Origin: Paraburkholderia sp. BL10I2N1
Lineage (GTDB): Bacteria; Pseudomonadota; Gammaproteobacteria; Burkholderiales; Burkholderiaceae
Assembly: GCF_004361815.1 (NCBI RefSeq)
Contig: NZ_SNWA01000001.1
Coordinates: 248,001 to 312,000 of the forward strand
Direction: 5' to 3'
DNA length: 64,000 bases
Part shown: piece after piece, positions 53,424-62,459 of the stretch
How positions within the stretch are numbered: the stretch's first letter is position 1
Layout of the letters: every line of letters begins with the position of its first letter
Translations under genes and position numbers: made by a program
The notes under the pieces: generated by a model
The model's database searches: none
Told to the model about the DNA's origin: nothing
The model's input: only the letters and a program-made list of their open reading frames with translations

Positions 53424-53630
53424 TTACTGGAGCGAGATTTCGCCATCAAACTCCACTTTCAGCTTGAGCCCTGCAACTTCCAGCGTTACTTTTGCGGGAA
53501 ACGATTCCGTACCTGCGATGGTGCCGTCAGCAAGGGCCTTGGCTACCGCGTGCTCGATCTCGCGCTGCGAATTGACGCCAACCATTTTTAAGAACTTGCG
53601 TATGCTGAGGTTGAAGACTTCTTCATTCAT
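53424..53630 (-). CDS. DUF6494 family protein (copy 2)
   Basis: Sixty-eight residues (MNEEVFNLSIRKFLKMVGVN, SQREIEHAVAKALADG, FPAKVTLEVAGLKLKVEFDG), clearly paralogous to the protein at 27181-27387. GGAG lies 6 bases before the ATG at 53630. The frame open to 53717 is not family-like. Function unknown. Confidence 0.85.
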   Translation of the reverse strand: MNEEVFNLSIRKFLKMVGVNSQREIEHAVAKALADGTIAGTESFPAKVTLEVAGLKLKVEFDGEISLQ

Positions 53631-53832
53631 TGACAGCTCCCATTTTCCGATGAAGGAGAGATTCCCGACAGTGAAGTTAAGCCCAGCCGGCGGGCATCGA
53701 CATGCTATCGAGAGCAACTGCCCCCGATGACGATGGCGACGACCTTGTCGCCGCCGACGGTGGTGAGTTCGACTTCCGCATTCACTGCGCCATCGGCGAG
53801 GGATGTGATCTTGCTGCCACGTTACGCGGCTG

Positions 53833-54066
53833 CTACGCGGCCTGAGCTAGTTCAAAAGGTGAGCGCGGCAGGGATTCGCCATCCACGAATGCAGTGGCAC
53901 TGCGCGCGGCAAACGCGAAAGCGCATTCTTGACTCGCGAACTCTCCGAGATTCCCGAGTGAAGTAGCTTCACCGTCTTCCGCTAAGATCGATGCACGCGC
54001 TACAAAGGCTTTGCCATGCTTCGTGACGCAGGGCTGAATTGCTGCGCCGCGGTGATATAGAACCAT
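53833..54066 (-). CDS. Hypothetical protein, 77 residues
   Basis: Small protein (MVLYHRGAAIQPCVTKHGKA, FVARASILAEDGEATSLGNL, FASQECAFAFAARSATAFVD). A GGAG 6 bases before the ATG and even codon use support it. No family named. It is followed by a short unexplained gap and the second DUF6494 gene. Confidence 0.68.
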   Translation of the reverse strand: MVLYHRGAAIQPCVTKHGKAFVARASILAEDGEATSLGNLGEFASQECAFAFAARSATAFVDGESLPRSPFELAQAA

Positions 54067-54301
54067 GAAAACTCCTCTCATTGATGTTCGCGGAATCGGC
54101 GATGGCAGTTTAATGTCCCATCTTCGTCAAGGGAAAAACGTTACCTTTCCTCGCAGGACGCATAAATAATACATAAAGGCTCTGTCTGCAGTGGTCGAAC
54201 GTGACGCCTCGTTGCGGGTCGACAGGCCTTGTAAAACGGACGGGAAGCGATAGTGCCTTCTCCCGCCCACAAGATAAAGTTGAAGTTTCTTATCGTGTGC
54301 A

Positions 54302-54484
54302 TTAGCGATCGTGCATGGATCGGTGTGAAAGCAGCAGCATTGCCTTGTCACCCTTGATGGGCATACCGTTCCCAAGTGCATTTACTTTGATATGCCAAGT
54401 ATCGTCAACGTGATGTAATCGATAATCAGAAAGTACGTTCTGGAAATACCATCCTTGCACTAATCGCTCAACGCCTTTAACCAC
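54302..54484 (-). CDS. Short hypothetical ORF (uncertain)
   Basis: Sixty codons from a GTG (VERLVQGWYFQNVLSDYRLH, HVDDTWHIKVNALGNGMPIK, GDKAMLLLSHRSMHDR). The amino-acid mix is protein-like and GC is low, but no ribosome site is visible. It may be a fragment. Confidence 0.35.
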   Translation of the reverse strand: MVKGVERLVQGWYFQNVLSDYRLHHVDDTWHIKVNALGNGMPIKGDKAMLLLSHRSMHDR

Positions 54485-54600
54485 GCGGGTTTCGACGCCC
54501 GATCATCACTGTGGATTCGCTACAACCCGGCTCCCCTCTCCATCCCTTACAGGGTATCGGCTAGACTTCCACCTGTGAAGCAGGTCCTATTGGAGAAGAC

Positions 54601-55320
54601 ATGCGCGACAACCTGATTCCCGTCATCGTGGGCCGGAAATGGCAAATTGCTAAGGGGTACCATGCCGTTGAACTTCGAACAACGTCCAAATCGGCGCTTC
54701 CGCCGTTTAACGATGGGTCGTGCGTCACTCTCTGTCTGAACAGCGCTGGCGACAAGCAAAGAATTTATCCTTTGCTCGGTGTTTCGTCCCTGTCCGATGG
54801 TTACGTGGTAGGCATGAGACAAGAAGGTGATGGCAGAATGGATAGTCTGCTATCCAAGTTTCCGTTGAATGAACGAGACGAAGTGTTTGTCGGCACCCCC
54901 CAAAGCCCGCCGACAATTTTGGACGATCGTGCGCGATCTATCCTTTTTGCTGGCGGAATAGGCGCCGCATCGATCGCGGGAATCGCGAAGCGGCTTGCAT
55001 CGGCGGGTCAAAGGTTCGAGGTGCACAACTTCGCCCGATCGGCCGACCGCGCAGTTCTTCGAGAAGAATTTGACGCGCTTCGAAGTCACGGTAAGGTCTA
55101 TCACCATTTCGGCCTGTCCGATGATCTATTCGCGCAGAAGAGTTCCCACGCAATGAGTCCAACTCATGCCAACACACAGGTTTACTGCAGCGGCCCCCCT
55201 GCTTTCATGGATCTCATTGAGCGCCAAGCCCGCGAATGGGTGTATGCAGCGAACGTTCATAAAATCGCCCTTGGCGACCAAACGGCATGGTCAGCGGCAG
55301 TGCGACGGCACGGTAACTGA
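54601..55320 (+). CDS. Phthalate-dioxygenase-reductase-like flavoprotein lacking the 2Fe-2S domain
   Basis: Protein of 239 residues. The N-terminal FMN/FAD-binding barrel is shortened (VELRTTSKSALPPFNDGSCV, MRQEGDGRMDSLLSKFPLNE), and the NAD-binding half is clear (ARSILFAGGIGAASIAGIAK, EVHNFARSADRAVLREEFDA, VYCSGPPAFMDLIERQAREW). Members of the family normally have about 80 more residues with a plant-type ferredoxin domain; here the frame ends after VHKIALGD. It could be a natural short form or a truncated reductase. No oxygenase gene is nearby. Confidence 0.72.
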   Translation: MRDNLIPVIVGRKWQIAKGYHAVELRTTSKSALPPFNDGSCVTLCLNSAGDKQRIYPLLGVSSLSDGYVVGMRQEGDGRMDSLLSKFPLNERDEVFVGTPQSPPTILDDRARSILFAGGIGAASIAGIAKRLASAGQRFEVHNFARSADRAVLREEFDALRSHGKVYHHFGLSDDLFAQKSSHAMSPTHANTQVYCSGPPAFMDLIERQAREWVYAANVHKIALGDQTAWSAAVRRHGN

Positions 55321-55959
55321 GGCGCGCTTTCCGCAGCTGATGCACAATCGCTCGTCGGTCTCGCCCGCTCACGCCTATCTGGGGCTTTGGAATACTCGTG
55401 AGACGCTTGGACGGTTCTAGAACCGTGGGTTGACGTCATGCGCATCTGACCGTTGGCGACCCGGAGCGGCCGCCCACATTGTTTGACATTAACGGCTGGT
55501 ATGAAGCAGGTTCGGTCATCGGAGCCGCGCCTAACTAACGTCCAAGCAAGGGTGCGTCTGTGTGTGCAAATCGGGGGCTGACTACGCGCGCGAAACCGGC
55601 TTGCAGTGGAACGCTCAGCAGGAGCGCGCTAAGTTGTCCCGCTTCGCAAGCTTGCTGCATGGCGTCATTGCGTTCGCTGTCGACGAACGGTCCTAAGCGG
55701 GTCGCGTGTCGCTCCAAAATAAAAGCTCGCGATTGCACCCGGCCTCGCGCTCACGTTGGCTGTGACGAGCTTCGACTTCGTCGGAGAAGGGCTGCAGGAT
55801 GAGCTTGATCCTCGCAATGAGATGTAGCGCGTCGGCGGATCGTTGATCCGCTATCCGGGCGTGTACCCCAGCTAGCACACGTGCCGCGCACAAGGAAACG
55901 GCAGGAGCTCGCGAGTCGACGACGCCGGCTTGTCTCGAGGCCGGCAGTTACGCGATGCG
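55321..55959. other. Intergenic region
   Basis: About 640 bases. Several overlapping minus-strand frames of 60-70 codons are weakly protein-like, but none has a ribosome site or recognisable family; they may be decayed coding sequence. Confidence 0.35.
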
Positions 55960-56523
55960 CTAACGTGGATTAATGTGCTTGACAACATCTGCCACGATGG
56001 CACGGGTCTGCCTGTCGGTAGTCGGTGCGAAGATGCCCTGCCATGCCGAAGACTTAGTGTTGTAGGAGCGTTCCCCGAATACCTGGTCAGTCTGCAGATC
56101 GCGGAAAGTCACCTTGGCTCGCATGAAGGCATTGCCGGTCATGATTCCAAATGCGATCCGTGCACCTTGCGAGACGAAGTGGTAGTCGTCGACATAGACA
56201 TCAACGACTGTGCCGGCGCCGCTCCGGGTTGCCATTCCCGCGGTTTCATCGATGAAGCTCAGTCCTGCCGGGTTCGAGGCACCTTGCATGGCTTCCCGCC
56301 ATTCCGTCTGCACCCGCGGCCAGTCGGACGAGGCCGTGGCTACCTTCGATCCGGTCATGCGCAGGACAACTGTATGGGTCGAAGCAGGCGGCACGACGAT
56401 GCTGGCTTCTGAGGTCCTTTCACCCGACGACGCATTGTCTTGGGTCTGCAGCGTGGCGGCGCATCCGCCGAAGAAAGCTGTGCTTGCGCTCACGATAAGA
56501 ATCGGGAGTAGTCGTCTCTGCAT
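55960..56523 (-). CDS. Lipoprotein, DUF4410-like
   Basis: Exported protein of 187 residues with a type II signal peptide and lipobox (ASTAFFGGCAA). The mature part (VLRMTGSKVATASSDWPRVQ, VVDVYVDDYHFVSQGARIAF, MRAKVTFRDLQTDQVFGERS, FAPTTDRQTRAIVADVVKHI) matches the DUF4410-type fold of outer-membrane or periplasmic lipoproteins of unknown role. Confidence 0.78.
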   Translation of the reverse strand: MQRRLLPILIVSASTAFFGGCAATLQTQDNASSGERTSEASIVVPPASTHTVVLRMTGSKVATASSDWPRVQTEWREAMQGASNPAGLSFIDETAGMATRSGAGTVVDVYVDDYHFVSQGARIAFGIMTGNAFMRAKVTFRDLQTDQVFGERSYNTKSSAWQGIFAPTTDRQTRAIVADVVKHINPR

Positions 56524-57051
56524 TTGGGTGTTCCGAATGATGAAATCGATTTGTCGAATGGAATTACAGGCTCTTTATCGGCATGAGATTGTCGAACTTG
56601 AGCAGCATCCGCTGCTGTCAGCGTTCGCTCGCTGCAATGACGGGGCAACTCGAAATCGGCCCCACCAGCAGCGTGGTCGACTACCCGAAGATCGAGCGCG
56701 TATCGCTAATCGGCCATCCATTGATGTGGATGTTGCCCGCGGGTGATCGGCTCGAAAGTAGACGACAATAGACGTGCGCGATTCAGCCGGTGCGCGCGCC
56801 GTCGTCGGGAGTCCGGATGGGTCCAGCCAAACTTAGACTGCTCGCAATGCATGCTTTCGACCCTGAGTTGCCGTTCGACACGAAGACAAGTCGGCGACTG
56901 CTTCGGGACCTACTACGGCCGTTCGCGCTTCCGTCATCTCGACGCTGCTGGCGGGGCAGCGAGATTGTCCATACGTGCGTTCCCGGCGCCATCTTTCCGA
57001 TGGTCGTCAAGTCGCGATCACCGACGCTTAAGCCCCGTCATTCAAGCCGTT
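56524..57051. other. Intergenic region with dispersed elements
   Basis: About 530 bases without a supported gene. Sequence near 56850-57060 (around CGACCCTGAGTTGCCGTTC) belongs to the diverged dispersed intergenic family. Confidence 0.4.
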
Positions 57052-57323
57052 TCACGCGTTGTCCCACGGCGGCAAACCCGAAAATGCGTTGACCAGAAAA
57101 TCAATTGCCGCACGTACTTTGGCGCTCACGTGACGACGGCTCGGATACAGGGCAAGCACATCGATGTCCGGCAAGCGGTATTCACGCAAAACTCTAACGA
57201 GCTTGCCCGTGCGAAGGTCGTCGCCAATCAGAAACGTGGGCTGCCAGATGACGCCGTGTCCGGCAAGCGCCGCCGCGCGCGCTGTATCGCCGTTATTGGT
57301 GTGCATGCGACAGTTGACCTGAA
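57052..57323 (-). pseudogene. C-terminal fragment of a LysR regulator
   Basis: The frame reads LQVNCRMHTNNGDTARAAAL, AGHGVIWQPTFLIGDDLRTG, LVRVLREYRLPDIDVLALYP and RAAIDFLVNAFSGLPPWDNA, the last 85-90 residues of a LysR effector domain. The 5' side is cut exactly where the IS1182-type remnant begins (57324). The DNA-binding half is absent from the window. Confidence 0.82.
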
Positions 57324-57598
57324 GGGGGTGGAGCAAGCTGAGCGCCAAATTTCTATCATAAGCGCCGGAGTTATATAGATTTGCCGAATTATTCGGGAAC
57401 ATCGCAGTCGGTGCCGTTTCTGGATACCGGAACAGTCCTGACGTTGCGACGACGGTCCACAGAAGTGTTGTCCGACGCCGTCATCGGCAACTTGATGGGA
57501 CTGAATGCCGTCCGGGAACTGCGCAACTCTATGAAAACGATGGACTTTACGACTGCGAGGCTTATGAGAGAAATTTGCGCTCAGCTTGCTCCACCCCC
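57324..57598. mobile_element. 275-bp MITE-like remnant of an IS1182-family element
   Basis: Both ends carry an imperfect inverted repeat of about 40 bases beginning GGGGGTGGAGCAAGCTGAGC. The right 150 bases encode the transposase C-terminus in frame (VIGNLMGLNAVRELRNSMKT, then FTTARLMREICAQLAPPP), almost identical to the end of the remnant at 59850-60449. The transposase core is missing. No clear target duplication; LysR and thiolase fragments abut its two ends, so flanking DNA was also lost. Confidence 0.82.
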
Positions 57599-57813
57599 AT
57601 GTAGGGCTGGCTTGAAGCGCAATTTGCGGATCGGCCTGCAGTACCAGCGCAGCGGTGAAATCCTGCTCCGAGAACGATTTCATCGACATCGGCGGTGGAG
57701 ACGCCCGCATGCGCCAGCGCCTCGTTCGTCACCCTGACGATCAGGCTCTCCACGCTCTCGTTGTCGTACTTGCCGAAGGGCGTATGCGCCCAGCCGGCGA
57801 TTGCGGTTGCCAT
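57599..57813 (-). pseudogene. N-terminal fragment of a thiolase/acetyl-CoA acetyltransferase-like gene
   Basis: Starts well (GGAGGAG then ATG at 57813): MATAIAGWAHTPFGKYDNES, SLIVRVTNEALAHAGVSTAD and VDEIVLG. A shift then moves to another frame (QDFTAALVLQADPQIALQAS), and the gene is cut by the IS1182-type remnant. The catalytic cysteine region is lost. It follows the acyl-CoA ligase gene by 17 bases on the same strand. Confidence 0.8.
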
Positions 57814-57830
57814 GCAGACTCCTCCGGTAT

Positions 57831-59324
57831 TCAGATCTGCTTGCGCAATTCGCGCTTCAGCACCTTGCCCGTGCTGTTCTTGGGCAACTCGTCGATGAAG
57901 AGGTAGCGCTTGGGTCGCTTGAAGCGCGCGATGTTGGCCAGGCAATGCGCGTCCAGTTCCTCCTGCGTCACCGACGCGCCGCCGCTGAGCGCGATGAAGG
58001 CGACGACGATCTCGCCCCACTCCGGGTCCGGCGCGCCGACCACACATACTTCGGCCACGCCGGGATGACGCAGCAGCACTTCCTCGACTTCGCGCGGATA
58101 GATGTTGCTGCCACCGCTGATCACCACATCCTTCGAGCGGTCACGCAGCGTCAGGCAGCCGCGCTCGTCGAAGGAGCCCAAGTCGCCGGTATGCAGCCAT
58201 CCTCCGCGCAGGGTGTCCGCCGTCGCCGCCGGATTGTTCCAGTAGCCCGCCATCACTACGTCGCCGCGGCAGACGATCTCGCCGATTTCGCCGGCGGGCA
58301 GATCCCTGTCCTGGCCATCGACGACCCTGACCTCGACGCCGGTGCGCGGCCAACCAACCGAACCGAGCACGTTCTCGCCGGCGTCCACGTGGTCGCTACA
58401 GCGCATGCCGGTGATCGTCATCGGCGCTTCGCCCTGGCCGTAGATTTGTGCAAGTACGTGGCCGAAGGTTTTGATGGATTTTGTCAGCTCATCGACGTAC
58501 ATCGGTCCGCCGCCATAGACGATGCAGCGCAGGTGGCGGGGACGCAGCCCGCTGCGCTCGACCTCCTGCCGCAGGCGTTGCACCATCGTCGGCGCGAGAA
58601 AAGCGCCGCAGGATGCATGCACGTTGCACAGCGTGAGGAATTCGTCCGGCTCGAACGCACCCGAAGCGGGAATCACCTGCCGCGCGCCACGCGCGATGTA
58701 GGCCGGTATGTACATGCCCGAGCCGTGCGACATCGGCGCGGCATGAATTTGCGATGCGTGCTCGTCGATCTGCTCGATGTCGGCCAGGTGCGCCACCGCC
58801 ATCGCCAGCAGGTTACGGTGCGACAGCATGGCCCCCTTCGGTCGACCGGTCGTGCCGCTGGTGTAGAACAGCCATGCGAGCTGCTCCGGCCGCACCTCGA
58901 CCGGCATGGCAGGGGCGGCATCCAGGCATTGCTGGTAAGCCGTCTCGCCGATGGCCACTACCGGACGCTGTGCGCGCAACTGCCCTGCTAGCGGCAGCGC
59001 ATGTTTCGGCGAGGCAAACACCACGGCGGCTTGCGCATCCTCGGCGATCTGCGCCACTTCCTTCGCATGCAGCTTGGCGTTCAATGGCACGGCCACCATG
59101 CCGGCCCCCCAAACGCCGAACATCAGCTCGACATATTCCGGCCGGTTTTCGCTGACGATGGCGATGCGGCTGCCGGGATCGTACACGCTGCCCAGTGCAT
59201 TCGCCAGCGCCAGTGCGCGCCGGCGCAGTTCCGCATAGGTGGCAAACAGTTCCGTGCCGTGGAACACCGCCTCGCGGTCGGCAAAGCGCCGCGCGGAACC
59301 GTCGAGCAGGTGGAAGAGGTTCAC
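57831..59324 (-). CDS. AMP-binding acyl-CoA synthetase/ligase
   Basis: Adenylate-forming ligase of about 497 residues that activates a carboxylic acid with ATP and CoA. Motifs: LAWLFYTSGTTGRPKGAMLS (P-loop), YGGGPMYVDELTKSIKTFGH, IYGQGEAPMTITG, GWLHTGDLGSFDERGCLTLR, RSKDVVISGGSNIYPREVEE and the catalytic lysine near LPKNSTGKVLKRELRKQI. All look intact. A GTG at 59324 with GGAG 7 bases upstream is preferred over the TTG at 59330. Its pathway partners (thiolase, hydrolase) are broken, so its present role is doubtful. Confidence 0.92.
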   Translation of the reverse strand: MNLFHLLDGSARRFADREAVFHGTELFATYAELRRRALALANALGSVYDPGSRIAIVSENRPEYVELMFGVWGAGMVAVPLNAKLHAKEVAQIAEDAQAAVVFASPKHALPLAGQLRAQRPVVAIGETAYQQCLDAAPAMPVEVRPEQLAWLFYTSGTTGRPKGAMLSHRNLLAMAVAHLADIEQIDEHASQIHAAPMSHGSGMYIPAYIARGARQVIPASGAFEPDEFLTLCNVHASCGAFLAPTMVQRLRQEVERSGLRPRHLRCIVYGGGPMYVDELTKSIKTFGHVLAQIYGQGEAPMTITGMRCSDHVDAGENVLGSVGWPRTGVEVRVVDGQDRDLPAGEIGEIVCRGDVVMAGYWNNPAATADTLRGGWLHTGDLGSFDERGCLTLRDRSKDVVISGGSNIYPREVEEVLLRHPGVAEVCVVGAPDPEWGEIVVAFIALSGGASVTQEELDAHCLANIARFKRPKRYLFIDELPKNSTGKVLKRELRKQI

Positions 59325-59343
59325 TTGCAATCTCCGGGGAAAA

Positions 59344-59770
59344 TCAATGCATGCCCATACAGCGCGCCGACAGCCAGTCGAAAATCAGGGAGGTCGCCTC
59401 GGCCAGCAACGCGGGTTGCCCGGCGTAGTAGTGGGTCGCTCCCTTGACAACGTGGAAGGTCTTCTCGGTCGACAGCGCGGCGTCATGCGGCATTTTCGAA
59501 TGCGGCTGCGGCACGGCGTTGTCGGCGCTGTTTTCAATCACCAGTAGCGGTGCGCGCACGCGCGCAGCGCAGGCGAGTCCGTCCGCGCGGGAACTCGAAC
59601 GACCATTGCGAAAGCCACGAGCGCAACGTCGCCAGCGATCCGCCACCGCTCCAGCCGGCCAGCACGATTTTTTTCCTCGCCGAGTAGCGCCTTCCATAGG
59701 ATATGACGCGGCGGCCTGGTGTTCAAGGAAGATGCCGGAAAGAAGGTCCGCGCCAGCCCTGGCAATCAAG
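59344..59770 (-). pseudogene. Alpha/beta hydrolase remnant
   Basis: Pieces in different frames: KKIVLAGWSGGGSLATLRSW (nucleophile elbow GWSGGG) followed, after a shift, by VRAPLLVIENSADNAVPQPH, STEKTFHVVKGATHYYAGQP and SLIFDWLSARCMGMH. The latter carry the aspartate and histidine ends of the triad. The N-terminal third is missing. It belongs to the ligase/thiolase cluster. Confidence 0.7.
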
Positions 59771-59849
59771 CTCCCCGCCCCAAGGAGGCTGTCGCGAAAG
59801 TCCATTGCCGATAAAATCCGGTAACGCAACCCTGATGAAGAGATGAGCG

Positions 59850-60449
59850 ATGAGCACGGCTCGCAAAGTACCGTCACCGGACAGTAAGCAACACGATCTG
59901 TTTGGTGGAGTGCCGGCTCAAGATGCCAGACCCAGGCCGAAAGCGTCGGATACGGGGCGCCGGTTTGTAACGGGCAACCCGCACGAGATTGTCCTGGGCA
60001 CGACGCGCCTGGAGGACTATCTGAAGCAGGCCGGTCAACGTGCACCATTTGTCGTAGCGCATTTGCTCGGGCAGCACAGGACTGGCTACCGTTCGAGCAG
60101 CGCTATGCTGCCACCGGGCGCTCCTTACGCGCCACGCCTGATGATGGGTCTGATCCTGTATGGCGTCATGCAGGGTGTTCATTCGCTGCGTGAGCCGGAG
60201 CGACTGGCGCGACTGGATTTGGGATGCATGTGGGTAACAGGGGGTATCGCGCCGGATCATGCCAATATTGGTCGCTTCGTCGACGGCGCCCCCGTTATGA
60301 GGTGGGTCGCGGTATGTTGTCCGACGCCGTCAACTGCAACTTGATGGGACTGAATGCCGTCCGGGAACTGCGCAACTCTTTATGAAAACGATGGGCTTTA
60401 CGACTGCGAGGCTTATGAGAGAAATTTGCGCTCAGCTTGCTCCACCCCC
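59850..60449 (+). mobile_element. IS1182-family transposase remnant with internal deletion
   Basis: The transposase N-terminus is intact for about 150 codons (MSTARKVPSPDSKQHDLFGG, RLMMGLILYGVMQGVHSLRE, DLGCMWVTGGIAPDHANIGR). It jumps near 60300 to the extreme C-terminus (LSDAVNCNLMGLNAVRELRN), where an extra T breaks the frame, and ends at the inverted repeat at 60449. The catalytic middle is deleted and the left inverted repeat is not seen. Confidence 0.82.
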
Positions 60450-60499
60450 TACTAGAGTGCGATGCCATTCGCCAAGGGCCGCAGCCGACCCTGAACTGC

Positions 60500-60776
60500 C
60501 ACTCGAACTATCTGCATATCAACGCCCCCTTTGGGAGTGGTTGGGACATTGATTGTCATCATTCGCGCGCTCAGCGCTCAGCTGCCTATGCAAGGAATGG
60601 GCGCGCTCGACGCCATCACGGCCCTGCTTAACAGTCTGAGGTAAGGCGGCGCAATGTACGCACTAGGCGGCATGCCCACCGCCGCCGATCAGCCCACTAT
60701 TGAGCAACCGGCAAGCGCTCCGCGGAAGAAACGGAAGGAGGCCGTCGCCGATGGCGACAGCGCAGGAATCGCTTTT
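60500..60776 (+). pseudogene. Possible phage gene scraps
   Basis: Two consecutive plus-strand pieces look coding: TLIVIIRALSAQLPMQGMGA, LDAITALLNSLR with stop near 60639, then a new ATG at 60654 (MYALGGMPTAADQPTIEQPA, PRKKRKEAVADGD). The style recalls small phage structural genes, but I cannot name a family. The second frame runs on through the antisense of the glycosyltransferase and is not real there. Confidence 0.3.
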
Positions 60777-61643
60777 CTAGCCCGCCGCAACGAGCAGCGC
60801 GATTACACCCAACAGGCCCACAACGACAACGCCATACCCGGCGTGAAGGTAGCGGGCCTGCCGCTTGTAGCGCGCCGTGTACATCGGTGCGAAATCCTTC
60901 ATACGCTCGCCAAAGACGTTGATCGGGTTCGCCGCATGTTCGGCGTACCGGTCGCGGTTGCGCTCATAGATGAGGCGTTGCGACTCCGCGACGTTGCCCT
61001 GTTCCACCAGTTCGGTCGAGCGCGAGCTTTTCTTGATACGGTAGAGGTAAAGCGGCTCCTTGATGTACTGGACATGGGACTCCGGGCGCAACATGCGCAC
61101 ATAGAATTCCCAGTCTTCGAAGCCGTGGACCATGTCAGGCGAATAGCCGCCCGCGCGCAGGAACGCCTCGCGCCGGTACATGGTCGTGTTGACGATCATG
61201 TTTTGCCACAGCAGCTTCTTATAGCTGTATTCCGGCAAGCGCCACACCTTGCGACTCTCCCCAAAGCGCTGCGCGCCGGTATGCACGAGCACGGTATCGG
61301 GGAACGCCTCGAAGCACTCCACGACGCGCCGCAGATAGTCGGAGTGAATCCTGTCGTCGCCATCGAGCGGCACAAAGAGCGTGCCGCGCGCCTGGGCGAA
61401 ACCGAAGTTGCGCGCTGCCGCGACGCCGCCGTTTTCCTTGAAAAACGACAGGAACCGGCAATCTTTCTTTGCGTATTCCTGGATAATGGCTTGCGAGCCG
61501 TCATTTGAGCCGTCATTGACGACGATGCATTCCCAGTCGCTATAGGATTGGGCGAGCACCGATTCAAGCGCGTCAGCAATGAAGGCTTCTTGATTGAAGC
61601 AGGGGACAACGATGGAGACTGTAGGCTTTGGGCGATGAAAATT
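60777..61643 (-). pseudogene. Family 2 glycosyltransferase without a visible start codon
   Basis: Sugar transferase with a GT-A core: PKPTVSIVVPCFNQEAFIAD, WECIVVNDGSNDGS, ENGGVAAARNFGFAQARGTL, LFVPLDGDDRIHSDYL, MVHGFEDWEFYVRMLRPESH, and a C-terminal helix GVVVVGLLGVIALLVA. The catalytic domain is complete (DxD-type GDD present). The frame is open upstream past 61740, but no ATG, GTG or TTG precedes PKPTVSIVV; the first GTG (61559) is inside the fold. Probably the 5' end was lost by rearrangement, or a rare start is used. Isolated from any polysaccharide cluster. Confidence 0.68.
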
Positions 61644-61797
61644 TTTTCCGGCCGCTTTGCTGCGGGTTACGGGGATGCCGCGAAGTTTAACCGATTGACG
61701 CGCCGGGCATGGCCGGGCGATTTGATGGGTTAATGACGTAACGGCTCTGATGCAAATAGGTGCTCTGGAAGAGTTCAGATCAGGTAGAAAGGATTGC

Positions 61798-62037
61798 TTA
61801 TCGGGGCAGACAGGGCCGAACGGTGTGTCCGCAGTCCTGCAGGCGCCGGGACCGGTAATGAGCGCTGGCGATGCCGATCAGGCATGCCGGCAAGTTTGTG
61901 AAGTACAGAATCAATTGGTCGCGCCTGATCTGCTTCTTCAGGACGGCCTTGCCGTGTGCGTCGACGCCGTGGACCTGGAATACGTTCTTTGCGAGGTCGA
62001 TACCAACAGTCGTGACCTTGATGATGGGCGCTCCCAC
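61798..62037 (-). mobile_element. IS110-family transposase N-terminal fragment
   Basis: Seventy-nine codons: VTTVGIDLAKNVFQVHGVDA, KKQIRRDQLILYFTNLPACL and AHYRSRRLQDCGHTVR, the DEDD-type N-terminal domain of IS110 transposases, with the first Asp in GIDLAK. It is truncated at 61798; no remaining domain or ends are present. Confidence 0.85.
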
Positions 62038-62459
62038 TGGTGAAGTGGTGGCTTTGACACTTCCACTAATGGCACATCGATGCCGTGCCGGGCGGGGCCG
62101 TCCATTCCATTAGCAAAGCTGACGCAGTTGGTCGTTGGTCGCGCCAGCGGCAGCTATGGCCGCTGACAAGCAACACGTCACAATTGCGAATTGAATGGCC
62201 GGTTCCTGAGTGGAGCCGCCACCTGAATGTCTCAGCGACGGTGCGAGTGAATGACGCCTCATGGCCGACCACTGTCTAATGCACGCCGCGTATGCCGCCT
62301 GCACCTCACGAGCTTCGGGGGCCGGCGGTCGACCCTTCCCTGCCACTCGACACTCGGCCGTCTCAATGTCTCTTATGCAGGCAGGACCGTCGCTCGAATG
62401 ACCTCCGTTTTGTTTCTACTGTGTTCGAGGCCATCCAGCGCGCGAAGCGCCAAGTGCAC
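62038..62459. other. Intergenic region rich in dispersed motifs
   Basis: About 420 bases made largely of the dispersed intergenic family: TTGAATGGCCGGTTCCTGAG near 62190, GAATGACGCCTCATGGCCGA at 62249-62268, plus related flanks (CAGCTATGGCCGCTGACAAG near 62151). No gene. Confidence 0.5.

Noticed and set aside
57801..58991. 396-codon plus-strand ORF opposite the acyl-CoA ligase
   Set aside because: Shadow of the AMP-binding ligase, whose catalytic motifs are intact on the minus strand.
60654..61508. 284-codon plus-strand ORF
   Set aside because: Only the first 40 codons could be real; the rest is antisense of the glycosyltransferase.
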